Positions 42,781 to 51,826 of a DNA stretch of 64,000 nucleotides are shown one piece after another. The stretch covers positions 2,356,001 to 2,420,000 of the forward strand of contig OY970206.1 of the NCBI GenBank assembly GCA_963708425.1. The letters run 5' to 3'. This DNA comes from JACMNW01 sp963708425 (GTDB taxonomy: Bacteria; Pseudomonadota; Alphaproteobacteria; Rhodobacterales; Rhodobacteraceae). How positions within the stretch are numbered: the stretch's first letter is position 1; the number at the start of each line of letters is the position of its first letter. The notes under the pieces were generated by a model. It ran no database searches, had not been told where the DNA came from, and saw only the letters and a program-made list of their open reading frames with translations. Both the position numbers and the translations under genes were made by a program.

Positions 42781-43809
42781 ATGTGGCACCACGCGCTCGA
42801 ACTGCTTCTGGTTCATTGCCAGGGCGAGATCGGCAAGGTCATCACCGGCGGCGCGCCGGAGATTCCGGGAGGAACGATCCTGGACAAGATGAACCATATC
42901 AACACGGTGGACGATACCTTGCGCCGCTTTGTCACCTTTGAACCGCGCGCCCATGTGGCGCAGACGGTGAATCTGCTGCTGCCGCCCTGCCGCCCGGATG
43001 CCGATGCCGCTTTCATTGTGCTGCAGGCCGACAAGGCGCACCCGATGTCTGGATCGAATGCGATCTGCGTGGTGACGGTGCTGTTGGAAACGGGGCGGGT
43101 GCCGATGGTGGAGCCAGAAACGATGGTGCGGCTTGACACGGCTGCGGGGCTGATCGTGGCGCGGGCGCGATGCGAAAACGGGCGCTGCCTGTCGGTCAGT
43201 CTGGACAACGTACCGGCCTTTGTGGTGGCACTGGATGCGCGGGTCGAGACGACCGGATTCGGAACCATTCGCGCCGATATCGCTTTTGGCGGGGTGTTCT
43301 ATGCGCTGGTCGATGTGGCTCAGATCGGCCTGACCATCGCGCCGGAAAATGCCCGTGCGCTGGCCGAGGCAGGCATTGCCATCAAGGCCGACCTGAAGGA
43401 TCAGATCGATGTCAGCCATCCCGACATTCCCGGACTGGACGAGGTCGCCTATGTGATGTTCCGCGACCGCGAGGCGGATGGCACAATCCGCACCTGTACT
43501 ACGCTAAAGCCGGGGCGCGTCGACCGTTCGCCTTGCGGCACTGGGTCTTCGGCCAACCTCGCCTGTCTGCACGCGGGTGGCGAAGTCGGCTTGGGCGACA
43601 GGCGCACCTCGCAAAGCATCATTGGCGGCACTTTCACCGCAGAAATGATCGGCGAGACGACAGTGGGCCCTTACAAGGCCATTCTGCCACGCATCACCGG
43701 TCAGGCCTGGATCTATGGCCGTGAGGCCTTGCGGATCAGCCCTGAGGATCCGTTCCCGGCAGGATTTGCCCTATCCGACACCTGGGGGCCGCAGGTAGGC
43801 GATTTGTGA
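42781..43809 (+). CDS. Proline racemase family enzyme, Ser/Cys type
   Basis: This 342-residue protein has the proline racemase fold. The start MWHHALELLLVHCQGEIGKV and later GGTILDKMNHINT are typical of 4-hydroxyproline 2-epimerases and trans-3-hydroxyproline dehydratases. The second catalytic Cys is present (DRSPCGTGSSANLA). The first catalytic position, usually Cys in MCGHG, reads MSGSN, so Ser replaces Cys. Members with non-Cys first residues are known in this family, and activity must be judged from context: epimerase in a 4-hydroxyproline pathway is the best inference. Confidence 0.85.
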   Translation: MWHHALELLLVHCQGEIGKVITGGAPEIPGGTILDKMNHINTVDDTLRRFVTFEPRAHVAQTVNLLLPPCRPDADAAFIVLQADKAHPMSGSNAICVVTVLLETGRVPMVEPETMVRLDTAAGLIVARARCENGRCLSVSLDNVPAFVVALDARVETTGFGTIRADIAFGGVFYALVDVAQIGLTIAPENARALAEAGIAIKADLKDQIDVSHPDIPGLDEVAYVMFRDREADGTIRTCTTLKPGRVDRSPCGTGSSANLACLHAGGEVGLGDRRTSQSIIGGTFTAEMIGETTVGPYKAILPRITGQAWIYGREALRISPEDPFPAGFALSDTWGPQVGDL

Positions 43810-43989
43810 TCCGAGTGGAATAGGGGCCTAGGCATTAGCCCAGCTAATCCCTGATGCCAGAACAATCTCCTTTGCTTGGCTTCTGCCTGATACACTAAGC
43901 GTTGTTGCAAGGGTTGCCGGGCCAGGGTCTAATACCAGTTTTGGATAGGCACGGCACGACAACGAGCGTTTTCAGAGAAGAGGTCGCAC

Positions 43990-44907
43990 ATGACTGTTCG
44001 GTTCAATTTGCAGGGGATTTACACCCCCCTCATCACGCCGTTCTTCGCGGATGGCAGTATTGATTTCGACTCTTTGGCGGAGCTGATCGAACGGCTAGTG
44101 ATGGCCGGCGTGCATGGCCTGATTTCGGGTGGATCGACCGGAGAGAACTATGCCGAGACGGTAGAAGAACGCCTGCAGATCGCGCGGTTCACCGTTGAGC
44201 GGGTAACGGGCCGCATCCCGGTGATCATCGGCACGGGCGCGATGCGCACGCCGGATTCCATTGCGCTGGCGCAAGGCGCACGGGATATGGGGGCGGACGC
44301 CATCTTGCTTGCGACCCCGCCTTATTCAGTGCCGACCGAACGCGAAAATGCGCTGAACGCACTAGCGATTGACCGTGTGGCCGATCTTCCGATCATCCTT
44401 TACAACTATCCTGGCCGGATGGGTGTCGAGATGGGGCGCGAGTTTCTGGACCGCGTGGGGCGCAGCAAGAACGTCATCGGGATCAAGGAAAGCTCGGGTG
44501 ATATCAACCGGGTGCATCTGTTGGCCCGTGATTACCCCCATATTCAGATGTCCTGCGGCATGGACGATCAGGCCTTGGAGTTCTTTGCGTGGGGCGCGCA
44601 AAGCTGGATCTGCGGCGGGTCGAATTTTCTGCCCGAAGAGCATATCGCGTTGTATGAGACCTGTGTGATCAAGGGTGATTTCGCCAAAGGTCGCCGTATC
44701 ATGTCGGCGATGCTGCCCTTGATGCGGGTATTGGAGCAGGGGGGCAAGTTCATCCAGTGCATCAAACATGGGGTTGAGGTTTCGGGCTTGTCTGCAGGGC
44801 CTATGCGCCCGCCGCTGAAAGGGCTGAACAAAGAAGAAAAGCGCGAGTTGGAGCAGGTGATCCGCACCTTGAAAACCACTGTTGCCACGATTGTGCAGGG
44901 GAATTGA
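43990..44907 (+). CDS. DapA-family lyase, likely pyrroline-4-hydroxy-2-carboxylate deaminase
   Basis: This 305-residue protein of the dihydrodipicolinate synthase family has GGSTGENYAETVEERLQIAR, Tyr in ILYNYPGRMG and the Schiff-base Lys in IGIKESSGD. In hydroxyproline clusters such enzymes convert pyrroline-4-hydroxy-2-carboxylate to 2-oxoglutarate semialdehyde. The downstream aldehyde dehydrogenase begins 3 bases later and could oxidise that product. It is an intact paralogue of the broken gene at 40660 and could cover for its loss. Confidence 0.85.
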   Translation: MTVRFNLQGIYTPLITPFFADGSIDFDSLAELIERLVMAGVHGLISGGSTGENYAETVEERLQIARFTVERVTGRIPVIIGTGAMRTPDSIALAQGARDMGADAILLATPPYSVPTERENALNALAIDRVADLPIILYNYPGRMGVEMGREFLDRVGRSKNVIGIKESSGDINRVHLLARDYPHIQMSCGMDDQALEFFAWGAQSWICGGSNFLPEEHIALYETCVIKGDFAKGRRIMSAMLPLMRVLEQGGKFIQCIKHGVEVSGLSAGPMRPPLKGLNKEEKRELEQVIRTLKTTVATIVQGN

Positions 44908-44910
44908 GCC

Positions 44911-46413
44911 ATGACCGACCTTTTGACCCATGAAGAATACCGCGCCATCGCAGCCTCGTTGGACCTGCCGCAGAATGCCTGGATCGACGGGGCCTACCGT
45001 CCGGCCATTTCCGGCAAGACATTTGACACGGTTAACCCGGCGACAGGGGCGGTGATCGGCCCCGTCGCCGCCTGCGATGCCGCAGACGTCGATCTGGCCG
45101 TGACCAAGGCGCGCGAGGCGTTCGACGATGGCCGCTGGTCGCGCCTGCATCCCGGCACGCGCAAGGATGTGCTGGTGCGGCTCGCCAAACTGATGGAGCG
45201 CAATACCCGCGAACTGGCGGTGATGGAAAGCGTTGATAGCGGCAAAACCATCTACGATTGCGAAAACGTCGATATTCCGGAATCCATCCACGTCATCAAA
45301 TGGCATGGAGAGTTGATCGACAAGATCTACGATCAGGTTTCCCCGGCATCGAACGACCACATCGCCATGATCGTGCGCGAACCCGTGGGCGTGGTTGGCC
45401 TTGTGCTGCCGTGGAACTTCCCACTGCTAATGCTGGCATGGAAAATCGGGCCTGCCTTGGCGGCGGGCTGTTCGGTGGTGGTGAAACCGGCGGCGGAAAC
45501 CAGCCTGACCGCGCTGCGTTTGGCCGAGATCGCCGCCGAGGCGGGCTTACCGCGTGGCGTGCTGAACATTGTTACCGGCGGTGGCGAGGTGGGCGAAGCC
45601 GTGGGGCGGCACCCGGATGTGGACATGGTGTCCTTTACCGGATCGACCATCACCGGGCGGAAATTTCTGCACTACTCTGCAGACAGCAACCTTAAGGAAA
45701 TCGTGCTGGAACTGGGCGGCAAGAACCCCTGCATCGTGCTGGACGATGCCGAAGACCTGGATGCGGTTGCGGCCCATGTGGTCAACGGCGCGTTCTGGAA
45801 CATGGGGCAGAACTGTTCTGCGGCGTCGCGTCTGATTGTTCAGCGGGGGATAAAGGACCGCCTGCTAACCAAGGTTACTGAACATGCCCGCGAATGGGTG
45901 GTGGGCGATCCGTTGGACCCGCAAGTGCGGGTGGGCGCGCTGATTTCCAAAGTGCATTTTGCCAAGGTGTCAGGCTATCTGAAGGCTGCGGCGAAAGAAA
46001 AGGTGCTGATGGGAGGCAAGGTGGTAGCGGATGGTTTCATCGAGCCGACCGTGGTGGAAGCCGACCGCGCCTCGACACTGGCGGTCGAGGAAGTCTTCGG
46101 CCCGATCCTGACCGTCGTTCCGGTAGGCAGCTTTGAAGAAGCGATCGCGGTGGCGAATGATACCGACTATGGCCTCGCGGCATCAATCTTTACGGCCAAC
46201 GGCAAGCGGGCCTTGCGCGGCGCTCGGATGCTGCGGGCGGGTACGGTGACGGTGAACAGCTTTGGCGAGGGCGACATCACCACGCCCTTTGGCGGTTACA
46301 AGCAGTCTGGATTTGGCGGGCGCGATAACTCCATCCATGCGCATGATCAGTATACCCAGCTGAAAACCATCTGGCTTGACTTGACCGACACCGCTGACAC
46401 CGCCATCGACTGA
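44911..46413 (+). CDS. Aldehyde dehydrogenase, possibly 2-oxoglutarate semialdehyde
   Basis: This 500-residue NAD(P)-dependent enzyme shows LPWNFPLLMLAWKIGPALAA, the nucleotide loop FTGSTITGRKFLH, the Glu region LELGGKNPCIVLDDAEDLD and the catalytic Cys in MGQNCSAASRL. The C-terminus has FGGYKQSGFGGRDNS. Placement directly after the DapA-family gene suggests oxidation of 2-oxoglutarate semialdehyde to 2-oxoglutarate, the final step of hydroxyproline breakdown. A general gamma-aminobutyraldehyde or betaine-aldehyde dehydrogenase is an alternative, which the betaine-type transporter would fit. Confidence 0.88.
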   Translation: MTDLLTHEEYRAIAASLDLPQNAWIDGAYRPAISGKTFDTVNPATGAVIGPVAACDAADVDLAVTKAREAFDDGRWSRLHPGTRKDVLVRLAKLMERNTRELAVMESVDSGKTIYDCENVDIPESIHVIKWHGELIDKIYDQVSPASNDHIAMIVREPVGVVGLVLPWNFPLLMLAWKIGPALAAGCSVVVKPAAETSLTALRLAEIAAEAGLPRGVLNIVTGGGEVGEAVGRHPDVDMVSFTGSTITGRKFLHYSADSNLKEIVLELGGKNPCIVLDDAEDLDAVAAHVVNGAFWNMGQNCSAASRLIVQRGIKDRLLTKVTEHAREWVVGDPLDPQVRVGALISKVHFAKVSGYLKAAAKEKVLMGGKVVADGFIEPTVVEADRASTLAVEEVFGPILTVVPVGSFEEAIAVANDTDYGLAASIFTANGKRALRGARMLRAGTVTVNSFGEGDITTPFGGYKQSGFGGRDNSIHAHDQYTQLKTIWLDLTDTADTAID

Positions 46414-46422
46414 GGCCTGCAA

Positions 46423-47769
46423 ATGTCCTTTCGCAAAGTGGCCCGCGTGCCGGTTCACACCGGGCCAGCGGGCTGGAATTCAATCCTGCCACTCGCCCCG
46501 GCTCGTGCCGCCCTGACCGGTGATCAAACTTGCGACATTGCCATCATCGGTGCGGGCTTTGCTGGCCTGTCGTCGGCGCGGCGGTTGATGCAACTTGACC
46601 CCAAACTGTCGGTGACGGTGGTGGATGCTGGGCGAGTGGCCGAAAGCAGCGCAGGGCGCAATTCCGGCTTCATGATCGATCTACCGCATGAACTGACGAG
46701 CTCCGATTATGCTGGCGCGGGCGAGGCGCATGACCGCACCCTAACCCGGTTAAACCGCCATGCCATTGATTTTGCAGAAGCGGTTTGCGCAGAGTACGGC
46801 GTTCCGGAGGGAGTCTTTCAGCGATCCGGCAAGATCAACGGTGCCGCCTCGGCCGTGGGCGAAGCCGCGAACCGGTCCTATGCCAACCACCTGAAAGCGA
46901 TGGGCGAGCCGCATCAGATGCTGGACGCCCAAGCGATGCGCCAAGTTACGGGGTCAGTCTATTACGCGAGCGGGCTTTATACGCCCGGAACGGCGGTGAT
47001 CCAGCCGGCTGCCTATATCCGGGGGCTGGCCGGGGGGCTGGAGGCGCAGGGCGTTCGGGTTCTCGAATCCTCGCCCGTCACCGGATTTGACAGCGTTGGC
47101 AAGGCTTGGGTTCTGGCCACGCCGAATGGCCGTCTGCGCGCGACCAAGGTGATCTTGGCAAACAATGGTCATCTGGAAAGCTTCGGCTTCAAGACGGGGC
47201 GGTTGATGCATATCATGCTGAACGCCTGCATGACCAAAGAGATTGGGGCCGATGACCTGCGGAAGCTAGGCGGGCAGGACACCTGGGGCCTGACGCCGTC
47301 AGACCCGATGGGTTGCACGGTGCGACGGATTTCGACGGCCCAAGGCGGCAACCGCATCGTGATTCGGCAGGGCAGTTATTACCGCCCGAACATGACCGCC
47401 AGCGCCGCTGATCTGGCGCGCGTGACCGCCCGGATGCGCACAAAGTTTGATGCCCGTTTCCCCGGTCTGCGGCATCTGACATTTGAGTATGCCTGGTCTG
47501 GCCACCTGTGCCTGACGAAGAATGCCGTTTCGGTCATGCGCGAACTGGAACCGGGCCTGTATTCCGCCTGCGTGCAGAACGGCCTTGGCACCACGCGCGG
47601 CACCCTGACCGGGATCGGTGCGGCGGAACTGGCTATGGGGCAAACCAGCGACATCACCCGGTTCTTCACCGCCGAGGCCGAGCCTAAACGCCTACCACCG
47701 CATCCCTTCGACACCATCGGCGCAAACGCCTATCTTCGGTTCAAGGAGTGGCAGGCAAGGGCGGAATGA
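46423..47769 (+). CDS. FAD-dependent amine/amino acid oxidoreductase
   Basis: This 448-residue protein of the DAO family has its FAD motif after a 35-residue leader: CDIAIIGAGFAGLSSARRLM, then SSAGRNSGFMIDLPHELTSS, and a C-terminal GLGTTRGTLTGIGAAELAMG. It resembles gamma-glutamylputrescine oxidase or N-methyl-amino-acid oxidases, a different branch from the enzyme at 41535. It begins 9 bases after the aldehyde dehydrogenase and ends one base before the LysR gene. Oxidation of N-methylated proline or a betaine-derived amine would fit the transporter, as inference. Confidence 0.8.
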   Translation: MSFRKVARVPVHTGPAGWNSILPLAPARAALTGDQTCDIAIIGAGFAGLSSARRLMQLDPKLSVTVVDAGRVAESSAGRNSGFMIDLPHELTSSDYAGAGEAHDRTLTRLNRHAIDFAEAVCAEYGVPEGVFQRSGKINGAASAVGEAANRSYANHLKAMGEPHQMLDAQAMRQVTGSVYYASGLYTPGTAVIQPAAYIRGLAGGLEAQGVRVLESSPVTGFDSVGKAWVLATPNGRLRATKVILANNGHLESFGFKTGRLMHIMLNACMTKEIGADDLRKLGGQDTWGLTPSDPMGCTVRRISTAQGGNRIVIRQGSYYRPNMTASAADLARVTARMRTKFDARFPGLRHLTFEYAWSGHLCLTKNAVSVMRELEPGLYSACVQNGLGTTRGTLTGIGAAELAMGQTSDITRFFTAEAEPKRLPPHPFDTIGANAYLRFKEWQARAE

Positions 47770-47770
47770 C

Positions 47771-48706
47771 ATGAGACCAGTTCGCCGCAGACACCTTCCC
47801 TCGCTCGGTGCGCTCGCGACCTTTGAGGTTGCGGCCAAGCACCTCAGCTTTACCCTTGCGGCGAAGGAGTTGAAGATCACCCAAGGTGCCGTCAGCCAGC
47901 AGATCCGCCTACTGGAAAAGGCACTGGAGGTGGAGTTGTTCATCCGCAAGCACAACGCGCTGGAACTGACTCAGGCGGGGAGCAGCCTGTTCCAGGCCGT
48001 CGCCGCAGGCCTCGACACGATCAGCGCAGGTGTTGGTCTGTTGCAACCCGACACCCAGTCCGAGACGGTGACGATCTCAGCCACCAACGGCATGGCGGCC
48101 TATTGGCTGAAGCCGCTCATCGACAGCTTCCGCGCAGACCACCCTTCCGTCGGGTTTGTCATCCTTGCCTCGGACGAGGATGATACGATGCGCAACTATT
48201 CGGGCGTGGACCTGTCGCTTCTGTGCGGCAACGAACGCTGCGAAGTGGGCGAGGAATTGCATTTCCTGTTTCCTGAGGCGGCACAGCCCGTCTGCTCGCC
48301 CGCCTACCTTGGCGTACAAGGCCCGTTCCCGGATGCCCACAGCCTGAACCGCGCCAACCTTCTGCACCTGCACGAACGGCATTGGAGCGCGGACGCAATC
48401 GGTTGGCAGCCCTTGGGGTGGGAGGAGTGGTTCCGCGCGCAAGGGTCCCGCTGGGAACGGGGACCGTCCAGCCTTTCGACCAACAAAGTGGCGCTGTTGA
48501 TCGAGGCGGCGCTGGCGGGCGAGGGCGTGATGCTAGGCTGGCAGCACATGGTCGAAGCCTACCTCAAACACGGGCGGCTGGTGCTGGCCCACCCAGCCCC
48601 CGTCACCGCCGGACGCGGCAATTTCCTCAGGTGCCAGACCGCCGCGTTGCAACGCCCCGCCGTTGCGCGCTTTGTCGAGAATTTGTTGCAGTCGGTGAAG
48701 GCGTGA
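47771..48706 (+). CDS. LysR-type regulator (GcvA-like)
   Basis: The ATG at 47771, one base after the previous stop, gives 311 residues. The helix-turn-helix region reads FEVAAKHLSFTLAAKELKIT then QGAVSQQIRLLEKALEVELF, as in the GcvA branch. The ligand-binding domain follows, with two Cys (LLCGNERCEVGE). It ends the catabolic operon and may control it or the transporter behind it. Confidence 0.9.
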   Translation: MRPVRRRHLPSLGALATFEVAAKHLSFTLAAKELKITQGAVSQQIRLLEKALEVELFIRKHNALELTQAGSSLFQAVAAGLDTISAGVGLLQPDTQSETVTISATNGMAAYWLKPLIDSFRADHPSVGFVILASDEDDTMRNYSGVDLSLLCGNERCEVGEELHFLFPEAAQPVCSPAYLGVQGPFPDAHSLNRANLLHLHERHWSADAIGWQPLGWEEWFRAQGSRWERGPSSLSTNKVALLIEAALAGEGVMLGWQHMVEAYLKHGRLVLAHPAPVTAGRGNFLRCQTAALQRPAVARFVENLLQSVKA

Positions 48707-49014
48707 TATCCATTTTCCCACTGTTATGAGAGGCTTGTGCCGTGGCGCGCCCATTAGAACAGCTAATGCAAAGCCCGGCAAAATTCTCGTTTGCACCCAA
48801 CGGCCCCAATACTGGATATGGGTTAAGGAAAGCGGAAAACCAACCGCTCCCGCCTTAGCGCACAGCAAGACCCGCTGTTTGACATCATCGGAGCAGGTGC
48901 AGGTGCACTCTCCCAATCAATAGATCGCCGGTCATGCGGCGGGCGGCGTCTCGGACGCCCTTCGCAGCCATGCGCGCACGGTGACGGCCAACTCAAAACA
49001 ACCCGGAGGACTGA
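48707..49014. other. Intergenic region before the ABC transporter
   Basis: This 308-base stretch holds no supportable gene. The promoter of the transporter must lie here; no clear -35/-10 pair could be chosen. The ribosome site GGAGGA is at 49003-49009. Confidence 0.5.
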
Positions 49015-49866
49015 ATGAACAGCATCATCAAAACAATCGGCGCGACGGTCGTCGCTGCCACCCTGACCGCGCCAGTTCTTGCACAGGACATGACGATAAC
49101 CATCGGCACCATGTCGTGGGAAGACCTGACCCCCATCACGGGCATCACCAAAACGGTGCTCGAGTCCAAGGGCTTTACAGTCGAAGTCGAAGAGTTCTCG
49201 GAATGGGGCATCGCCTTCGCGGCACTGACCAAGGGCGACATCGACATTATGGCCTCGCAGACCGACTATGTGGCGCATGATTACTGGACCAAGAACATGG
49301 ACAAGCTGGAGAAAATCTCTCCGGTGTCGCATGGTCTTTGTCAGGCGATTGCCGTGCCGTCCTATGTCACGATCAGCGGCATGGACGAGTTGGCCGCCAA
49401 TGCCGACAAGTTCGGCGGCAAGATCATCGGGATCGAGCCGGGTTCGGGCTTGATGCGCGATGCGGCCACCGCCGTTGAATCCTATGGCATGGGGATGGAA
49501 CTGGTCGAAGGCTCGACCGCTGGCATGACCGCCGCACTTGATGCCGCCATGTCGCGCAACGAATGGATCGCCGTGACAGTGTGGGAGCCGTCTTGGATGA
49601 TGCAGAAGTATGACGTGAAGTTCCTGAACGATCCCAAGGCGGTCTTCCCCGGCCCGCAGTCCTACTACTGGATCGGCACCGCAGGCTTCTCGGCCGCGAA
49701 CCCCGCAGCGCGTGAAGCCATCGCCAGCGTCTATGTGCCACTTGCAGACATCACCGCCATCAACGGCGCGATGAACGAAGGCAAGACCATGGAAGAAGCC
49801 GTGGCCGATTGGACAGCAGCCCATACCGACCTGATCGGTCGTTGGACCGCGATCAAATCGCAGTAA
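49015..49866 (+). CDS. Glycine betaine/proline-type ABC binding protein
   Basis: This 283-residue protein has a signal peptide (MNSIIKTIGATVVAATLTAP, cleavage near VLAQD). The OpuAC/ProX-type domain reads ITIGTMSWEDLTPITGITKT, GDIDIMASQTDYVAHDYW and IAVTVWEPSWMMQKYDVKFL; Trp and Tyr residues would form the cation-binding aromatic cage for betaine-like solutes. It begins an operon with ATPase and permease genes and is followed by a strong hairpin. Confidence 0.9.
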   Translation: MNSIIKTIGATVVAATLTAPVLAQDMTITIGTMSWEDLTPITGITKTVLESKGFTVEVEEFSEWGIAFAALTKGDIDIMASQTDYVAHDYWTKNMDKLEKISPVSHGLCQAIAVPSYVTISGMDELAANADKFGGKIIGIEPGSGLMRDAATAVESYGMGMELVEGSTAGMTAALDAAMSRNEWIAVTVWEPSWMMQKYDVKFLNDPKAVFPGPQSYYWIGTAGFSAANPAAREAIASVYVPLADITAINGAMNEGKTMEEAVADWTAAHTDLIGRWTAIKSQ

Positions 49867-49877
49867 GCAACCAATTG

Positions 49878-49904
49878 GGGCCGGTCCGCATAGCAGACCG
49901 GCCC
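49878..49904 (+). terminator. Hairpin between binding protein and ATPase genes
   Basis: GGGCCGGTC (49878-49886) pairs exactly with GACCGGCCC (49896-49904) across a 9-base loop and is followed by TATTAATT. It probably stops or slows transcription or protects the upstream mRNA, which would give more binding protein than membrane parts. Confidence 0.7.
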
Positions 49905-49934
49905 TATTAATTCCGCAGCAGTGGAGCCCGTCAG

Positions 49935-51002
49935 ATGAACAGCCCGGAAACGCCGCTTATCGAATGCCGCAACGTCTGGAAGGTCTTTGGTGCCCGCAGC
50001 GCGGAAGCCATCGCCGCTGTCCGCGAAAAGGGGCTGAGCAAGCGGGAAATCCTTGGCCAGTTCAACTGTGTCGTCGGCGTGCATGATGCCAGCTTCACCG
50101 TCAGCAAGGGGGAGATTTTCTGCATCATGGGCTTGTCGGGCAGTGGCAAATCCACGCTGATCCGCCTGTTGAATCGGCTGATTGACCCCTCGCTGGGCGA
50201 AGTGCTTGTAAAGGGTCGCGCCATCAATGGTTTAGCCAAGCAGGACCTGCGCGATCTGCGAGCCCATGCCATCGGCATGGTTTTTCAGAACGTGGCGCTG
50301 ATCCCCACCCGCACCGTGCTGGAAAACGCGGCGTTCGGACTGGAAGTGCAGGGCGTGGCCCCAGTGGAGCGCCGCCGTATCGCGACCGATGCCCTGGCCC
50401 GCGTGGGGCTGGCAGACTGCTTGCACCGTTACCCCCGCGAATTGTCGGGCGGGATGCAGCAGCGCGTGGGTCTGGCCCGCGCTCTCGCCGCCGACCCCGA
50501 AATCATCCTGATGGACGAGCCCTTTTCCGCGCTGGACCCGCTGATCCGCCGCCAGTTGCAGGATGAATTCCGGCAGTTGACCAAAAGCTTGGGCAAATCG
50601 GCTGTCTTTATCACCCATGATCTGGACGAGGCTATCCGCATCGGCGACCGTATCGCCATCATGAAGGATGGCGCGATGGTGCAGACCGGCACGGCGGAAG
50701 AGATCGTGATGAACCCCGCCGATCAATATGTGGCCGATTTTGTGGCCGGCATCTCGCGTATCCATCTGATCAAGGCGGCGTCGGTGATGATGCCGGTGGC
50801 GGACTTCGATGATGTACCGTTGTCTGATCTGGCCCGCACCGGGCTCGACGCCGATATCGACGCGCTGATCCATCTGGTGCTGGCATCAAAGCATCAGGCC
50901 GTGGCGGTGGTAGAGGGCGATGCCCTGCGCGGCGTGGTGACGGCGCGGACGCTGCTGGAAGGGCTGAAGGGCGACGCCGCCCCTATGCGACACGGGGCCT
51001 GA
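49935..51002 (+). CDS. Betaine/proline ABC transporter ATPase
   Basis: This 355-residue ATPase has the ProV/OpuAA layout. It starts with the ~50-residue N-terminal extension (LIECRNVWKVFG) and has Walker A GLSGSGKS at 66-73, Q-loop VFQNVALIPTRT, signature LSGGMQQRVGLARAL, Walker B IILMDEPFSALDP and the H-loop FITHDLDEAIR. The C-terminal 80 residues resemble a shortened CBS region that may sense ionic strength. It ends 1 base before the first permease gene. Confidence 0.92.
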   Translation: MNSPETPLIECRNVWKVFGARSAEAIAAVREKGLSKREILGQFNCVVGVHDASFTVSKGEIFCIMGLSGSGKSTLIRLLNRLIDPSLGEVLVKGRAINGLAKQDLRDLRAHAIGMVFQNVALIPTRTVLENAAFGLEVQGVAPVERRRIATDALARVGLADCLHRYPRELSGGMQQRVGLARALAADPEIILMDEPFSALDPLIRRQLQDEFRQLTKSLGKSAVFITHDLDEAIRIGDRIAIMKDGAMVQTGTAEEIVMNPADQYVADFVAGISRIHLIKAASVMMPVADFDDVPLSDLARTGLDADIDALIHLVLASKHQAVAVVEGDALRGVVTARTLLEGLKGDAAPMRHGA

Positions 51003-51003
51003 A

Positions 51004-51826
51004 ATGGATCAGGACGCCTAGGTCAATGCTTTCGATACCTCGGTGGTGCTGTGTTCGACTTTGCGCGCGCGGTGCTCGAGGGTGCGTTCTACGGCCTTCT
51101 GGCGGGTCTGATGTTCCTGCCCTTCTGGGTGGTGGTTGCGGCCATCGGCCTGCTGACCGCGCGCAGCCTTGGCTGGAAATCCGGCATCGCGGCGGCAGCG
51201 AGCATGGCGCTGTGTCAGGCAATCGGCCTGTGGCCCGCGACCATAGAGACTCTGTGTCTTGTGACCATCTCGGTGTTTCTGGCGGTGCTGGTCGGTGTGC
51301 CGGTGGGCGTGCTGTCGGGCTACGGCCCGCGCCTGACGCGGGTGCTGAACCCGTGCTGGACCTGATCCAGACGCTGCCGCCCTACATCTACCTGCTGCCA
51401 GCCATCGCTTTCCTCGGCTATGGCCCAGCCACCGCGATACTGGCGACGTTCATCGTCGCCACGCCGCCGGTGATCCGGCTCTCGGCTCTTGATTTTCGCC
51501 AAACCCCGGTCGAGTTTACTGAGCTGGGCGAGGCGACAGGGGCCAGACAGCTGGATACTTTCCTGAAAATCCGCGTTCCCTTTGCGCTGCCATCGGTCAT
51601 GGCGGGCATCAACCAAAGCCTGATGATGGCTTTCGGGATGGTCGTCATCGCGGGCATCGTCGGCTCGGGCGGATTGGGTGAAACTATCTATGGCGCGATC
51701 CGCAAGCTGGACATCGCCCTATCGGTTAATGCCGCTATCGCCATTGTTGTGTTGACCATTATCATTGACCGCATCAGCCAGTCCATCGGGCCCCGTTCAG
51801 GAAACGACACAGGAGACCGGGCATGA
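51004..51826 (+). pseudogene. First permease gene, broken by a stop and two frameshifts
   Basis: A ProW/ChoW-type permease can be read in three pieces. The ATG at 51004 gives MDQDA, then a TAG at 51019 in place of the expected Trp codon. A one-base loss between about 51030 and 51045 moves the frame to GGAVFDFARAVLEGAFYGLL and on to LSGYGPRLTRVLNP. A second one-base loss near 51353 moves it to VLDLIQTLPPYIYLLPAIAF through GSGGLGETIYGAIRK. The expected permease motif region is all there, so decay is recent. The next permease gene starts at 51823. Confidence 0.85.
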
